11,240 bases of DNA from Pirellulaceae bacterium. Lineage in GTDB: Bacteria; Planctomycetota; Planctomycetia; Pirellulales; Pirellulaceae. The notes beneath the pieces are model-generated. The model had not been told where the DNA came from. It was given only the letters and a program-made list of their open reading frames with translations, and ran no database searches. This document shows, one piece after another, positions 7,666 through 11,240 of the stretch (its first letter is position 1; each line of letters begins with the position of its first letter). The DNA lies in assembly GCA_013002105.1 (NCBI GenBank), contig JABDKS010000402.1, positions 1 to 11,240 on the forward strand. The letters are read 5' to 3'. A program made the translations under genes and the position numbers.

Positions 7666-10600
7666 TTACGCGGGGTCAATTGGCAAAGTGAACTGAAATT
7701 TTCCGCAACCCGCGTCGGCGATGACATTCAATTTGCCGTGGTGAGATTCGATAATGGACCGGCTGATAGCCAGGCCAATGCCCATGCCGTCGGCTTTGGT
7801 CGTCACAAACGGATCGAAAAGATGGTCCAACGCACTAGGATCGACGCCTGGCCCTGAATCGGTCACTGTCACGCAAATCACGTTCTCACTGGCTTCAGCT
7901 TCGATCAGCAATTCCCGCTGCCCCATCGAATGATCTTCCATCGCGTCGCAGGCATTTCGAATCAGATTGACGAGTACCTGTTCGATTTGAATTTTGTCCG
8001 CTGTGACCCGAGGTAGCGTCTGGCAACATTGTGTGGTCACGTCGTCAACGATTTCGCGAGTCCGACTTTCGGTCAACAACAGCGATTCCGAGATTGCATC
8101 ACAAATATCGAACGTTTGATATTTGCTTCCCGGGCGACCGAATCGTCGCAATCCCTTGATAATGTCACCGATTCGATGCGTCTGTTCAGCGATCCGCGCG
8201 GCCCAATCGCGTAGCTGTTGTCGATTCTCCGAAAAATCCAAATCGTTGTCCAATAGTACTTGCGACGCGGCAGAGAAGTTAGCGATGGTGGCCAGCGGCT
8301 GATTGATCTCGTGAGAGATACCCGCCACCATTTCGCCCAAAGCCGACACACGTGCAATGTGTGCTAACTGCCGCTCCTTCTCTTGCAACTGCGACTCGGC
8401 TTGTTTGAGTTCAGTGACATCCCGTCCGATCGCTTGGTAGCCGAGAATTCGATCCTGGTCATCCAACAGTACCCGTCCTCGCCATTCTTCCCAGCGTTGA
8501 CTTCCCGTGGGGTGTTCAACGCGAACCATGTGTGAACGTGTGGGCATTTGAGTGGTCAGATTCGTGACGCTCGTCTGCACACGCTGGATCACGGGCTTTG
8601 GCAATGCATCAGCGAATTGGCCATTGCCTGGCAGCGATTGCCCATTGGCACGTAGAAACGCTTCGTTGACGAACTCGATTTCAGCATCGGCGTTAAAGCG
8701 GACGATATATTCGGTTTGATCTTCGACGATGGACCGATACCGAATTTCGCTTGCTGTAGCCCGGGATTCGGCTGCAATTCGTTCTTGAATCTCTCGTCGC
8801 AAGTGTTCATTCGAAGCGTTCAGTTCATTGGTTCGCTCCGACACACGGTCTTCCAAGGCAGCGTTGGAGTTTTGAAGCTGTCGTTCGGCGACGGTGAGTT
8901 TTTCGTTGGTTGATCGGAGCGAAGATTCGCGGCGGTACACCCGCGCGGATTGCACGATGACCAGACTTAACGTCAACATCGAAAAGCCCAGCAAAGCTTG
9001 AAACCACGCGCGTTGCCAAAGTGCGGGAATGACGCGGAATTTTGCCAGCGCCGGTGACTGATCGATATTGAAGTCGCGATCGCGGGCACGAACTTGTAAT
9101 TGATACTCGCCCGCGTCCAGGCCCGAAAATTTGGCCAAGGTTTGTTTCGTAAACGGCGACCATGGCTGATCATTCAGCCGCCAAGAGTACGTGAGTTCTT
9201 TTGCTGGTGTCCTGTCCCATGCCGCGATACCGGTCCAGGCAAACAGTGCATCGTCACCAACTGGAATCTGCGAGACTTCTGATTCAAGTCGTGTGTCGGG
9301 TGCCGCGCGGTCGGGGAGATACCTGTGTGTTTGGAACAGGCCCGGTTTCTCGTGATTCATGCTTTCCGCAGCGGCTTGCTTGGCAGAAATTTTTCCCAGC
9401 GGTGAGCCATTGATCCAGATGGCGTTGTCGGGTGATTGCCGCAACCCGTGATAGTCTGCCAACTTGGCCAAGTCGGTCGAAAAAGCTGTGCGATTCCAAT
9501 TCTTGCCATCGTAGCGATCAAATCCGGCAGGCGTGTGGACCAGTACCGTGCCGTCGTTGATCGGTAATACGTTACGGATTCGGTTACCGGACAGGCCATC
9601 GTTCTCGTCAAACCAGATTGGCGGTGACTCGCTCGATAACTCTCCGTCCATTCGCATTAAGCCATAGTTGCGAGTGCCCACCCAGAGATTGCCGTCTTGG
9701 TCGGACGCGACGGCGTCACAATAGCCGTGCGCTTTACCCGGAACGCTTTTCAAGTCACCAAATTTATCGTTGGGCTGAATCTGCACCAAGACGGGACCAC
9801 CAAACCAAACCGAACCGTCGCGTGTTTGCGCGGCGCCGTAGGTAAAGGTCAAACGATTGGTTGGTAGAAAGTGTTTCCATTGGTCGCCGTCAAATCGGAC
9901 GACCCCACCGAGCATCTCGTCGTTTCCTTTGCCAACCGTAGCAGCACCAAACCACATGCGACCGTCACGGTCTTCCAGCACAGCACGCCGATCGACGGTC
10001 CACGAAAGTCGGGGATGCTCCTTGAGTGACCACCTGCCCTCGGACAATCGGCAGGTCGCGGCGATGCCACGATGACTGCCCGCCGCCCAGACCTCACCCG
10101 ACCGAGCCGCCACCACCGCCATTGGTAGACTCATCAACCCGTCGCTCTGATCGAATTCCCGCCATGAATCACCGTCGCGACAGATTACCGATTTGCGATT
10201 GGATAGAAACCACTGTTTGCCGCGGGCATCACTGTCTTGGTAAAGGATACCGTCGTAGCTGGTCCAGCGACCGCCCTGTTGTTCGACCCGCAACGCTGTG
10301 GCGCCCTTGCCCGCAACCCAAACCGCGCCATCAGTGGTTTGTGTGACCAGGATATCGTTGCCGAAAATCTCGAATTCTTGCGTCGAACGTGTCTGCGCAA
10401 TGCCGTCATGGATCGTGACAAGAGCTCCATTGGATCCAACCAGTAGATCACCATTTCGGAGCGAACAGATGGACGACTGAATTGCCCGCTGTAAGTCGAT
10501 CGTGCTCCATCGCCGACCGTCAAATTGAACCAGCGCGGACGTATTGGTGTTCCGGCTAACCGCTGCGACACCGTCGGGGGTTGCCGTCATGCTGGGAACG

Positions 10601-11240
10601 GCGACACGGGGCAGATCATGATCATCGGTATGATGCGTCCACTGCAGCGATTCACCGGGACGTCCAATCATCGAAATGATTTTTCCTGCACGAGTCGCGA
10701 ACCACATGGTTTGGTCCGGACCTTGTGCAATCCGGTAGGGTCGAAAAATCTGCAAGTCGTCAGTTCCAGCTGTCTCTGCGGTCAATGTTACGGTGCGATT
10801 TTCTTCGACTCCTCGGCGCGAAACCGATAGCTGGATTTCGCTGCCGGGTTCCGCATGGAGTTCGCGCTGAAAGACCGTCAAACGATCTTCACCGTTGACG
10901 CCCACGATTTGATCACCGACCTGCAATCCGGCGCGCGCGGCAGGACTATCTTTCGCGAGATCAATAATGATCTGTCCACGGGGCACGGGACCGTAGACAT
11001 AGATGCCGATTCCGTCAGACCACCGACCCTTTTGAGACATTGTGACAGGGACGATTGTCAGCGATCCCCCGGATTCGGTTCGAAGCGCGTCGGCAACTGG
11101 CGGTGCGGCGTAAAGCGTTCGTGTTTGTTCCGCGGGCGACCGTTCCGGGTTGCCGATCTGCAATGCCCCCCAACTAGTTGCGCACCACAAGCTGCCCCGG
11201 GCATCCGCTATCAAGCTTTCGATGATCCAATCTCGATCGC
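7666..11240 (-). CDS. Membrane sensor histidine kinase: propeller-PDZ-Y_Y_Y-PAS-HisKA-HATPase (5' partial)
   Basis: The frame stays open to the right edge and is missing its N-terminus. Residue 1 below is the TTG at 11214, which is not the real start: the codons before it (DRDWIIES) continue a propeller blade. Two-component-regulator propeller repeats (for example DRDGRMWFGA at 415-424, DQDGNLWVGT at 505-514) fill about 1-610, interrupted by a PDZ domain at about 66-146. A Y_Y_Y domain follows at about 640-728 (GEYQLQVRARD), then one membrane helix (736-756), a coiled coil (765-820) and a PAS/PAC domain (825-940). HisKA carries the phospho-acceptor His968 in GISHEINQPL. The ATPase domain has the N-box (Asn1083, Asn1087), DSGPG (1119-1123), an F-box (FDPF, 1133-1136) and GMGIG (1143-1147). 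All catalytic motifs are intact. It ends without a receiver domain, so a separate response regulator is needed. Propeller/Y_Y_Y sensors in Bacteroidetes read glycan fragments, so a glycan cue is plausible here. It lies upstream of sulfatase 2 on the same strand. Confidence 0.93.
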   Translation of the reverse strand, partial: DRDWIIESLIADARGSLWCATSWGALQIGNPERSPAEQTRTLYAAPPVADALRTESGGSLTIVPVTMSQKGRWSDGIGIYVYGPVPRGQIIIDLAKDSPAARAGLQVGDQIVGVNGEDRLTVFQRELHAEPGSEIQLSVSRRGVEENRTVTLTAETAGTDDLQIFRPYRIAQGPDQTMWFATRAGKIISMIGRPGESLQWTHHTDDHDLPRVAVPSMTATPDGVAAVSRNTNTSALVQFDGRRWSTIDLQRAIQSSICSLRNGDLLVGSNGALVTIHDGIAQTRSTQEFEIFGNDILVTQTTDGAVWVAGKGATALRVEQQGGRWTSYDGILYQDSDARGKQWFLSNRKSVICRDGDSWREFDQSDGLMSLPMAVVAARSGEVWAAGSHRGIAATCRLSEGRWSLKEHPRLSWTVDRRAVLEDRDGRMWFGAATVGKGNDEMLGGVVRFDGDQWKHFLPTNRLTFTYGAAQTRDGSVWFGGPVLVQIQPNDKFGDLKSVPGKAHGYCDAVASDQDGNLWVGTRNYGLMRMDGELSSESPPIWFDENDGLSGNRIRNVLPINDGTVLVHTPAGFDRYDGKNWNRTAFSTDLAKLADYHGLRQSPDNAIWINGSPLGKISAKQAAAESMNHEKPGLFQTHRYLPDRAAPDTRLESEVSQIPVGDDALFAWTGIAAWDRTPAKELTYSWRLNDQPWSPFTKQTLAKFSGLDAGEYQLQVRARDRDFNIDQSPALAKFRVIPALWQRAWFQALLGFSMLTLSLVIVQSARVYRRESSLRSTNEKLTVAERQLQNSNAALEDRVSERTNELNASNEHLRREIQERIAAESRATASEIRYRSIVEDQTEYIVRFNADAEIEFVNEAFLRANGQSLPGNGQFADALPKPVIQRVQTSVTNLTTQMPTRSHMVRVEHPTGSQRWEEWRGRVLLDDQDRILGYQAIGRDVTELKQAESQLQEKERQLAHIARVSALGEMVAGISHEINQPLATIANFSAASQVLLDNDLDFSENRQQLRDWAARIAEQTHRIGDIIKGLRRFGRPGSKYQTFDICDAISESLLLTESRTREIVDDVTTQCCQTLPRVTADKIQIEQVLVNLIRNACDAMEDHSMGQRELLIEAEASENVICVTVTDSGPGVDPSALDHLFDPFVTTKADGMGIGLAISRSIIESHHGKLNVIADAGCGKFQFTLPIDPA

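Noticed and set aside
11212..11214. TTG as the kinase start codon
   Set aside because: The frame is open further upstream to the window edge and the upstream residues complete a propeller blade, so it is an internal leucine codon.

Overview
The window looks like a piece of a planctomycete chromosome, most likely a marine Rhodopirellula-type member of the Pirellulaceae. This is an inference from three things: moderate GC by eye, two different exported formylglycine sulfatases within 7 kb, and domain architectures typical of that group (kelch mutarotase fused to a sodium:solute symporter, a very large propeller sensor kinase, a small EF-hand protein). No RNA gene, insertion sequence, CRISPR array or phage gene was seen. 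The window is almost fully coding.

Layout, left to right. (1) The 3' end of an EF-hand protein gene runs rightward into the window and stops at 302. (2) A convergent 174-bp gap holds a 16-bp tandem duplication and two weak hairpins. (3) An iduronate-2-sulfatase-like exported sulfatase lies on the minus strand (477-1943). (4) A 155-bp divergent promoter region follows. (5) A rightward two-gene operon consists of a NanM-like kelch mutarotase fused to an SSS-family Na+ symporter (2099-4714) and an N-acylglucosamine 2-epimerase (4711-5886), joined by an ATGA stop/start overlap. (6) After a 54-bp convergent gap come two leftward genes: a second sulfatase (5941-7575) and, upstream of it, a membrane-bound sensor histidine kinase (from 7666) that runs off the right edge.

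How the genes may work together (inference). The sulfatases would remove sulfate esters from extracellular glycans. The periplasmic mutarotase domain would interconvert anomers of a released sugar, plausibly sialic acid, next to the symporter that imports it. The epimerase would interconvert ManNAc and GlcNAc in the cytoplasm, as in the Bacteroides-type sialate pathway. The sensor kinase, with an extracytoplasmic propeller like those of polysaccharide-responsive sensors, could control the adjacent sulfatase. A sialate lyase, a sugar kinase and a response regulator would be expected but are not in the window.

The clearest points for a second look are the transporter-mutarotase fusion and its coupling to the epimerase, a PDZ domain nested inside the kinase's sensor propeller, and two start-site corrections (sulfatase 2, and the kinase, whose true start lies outside the window).
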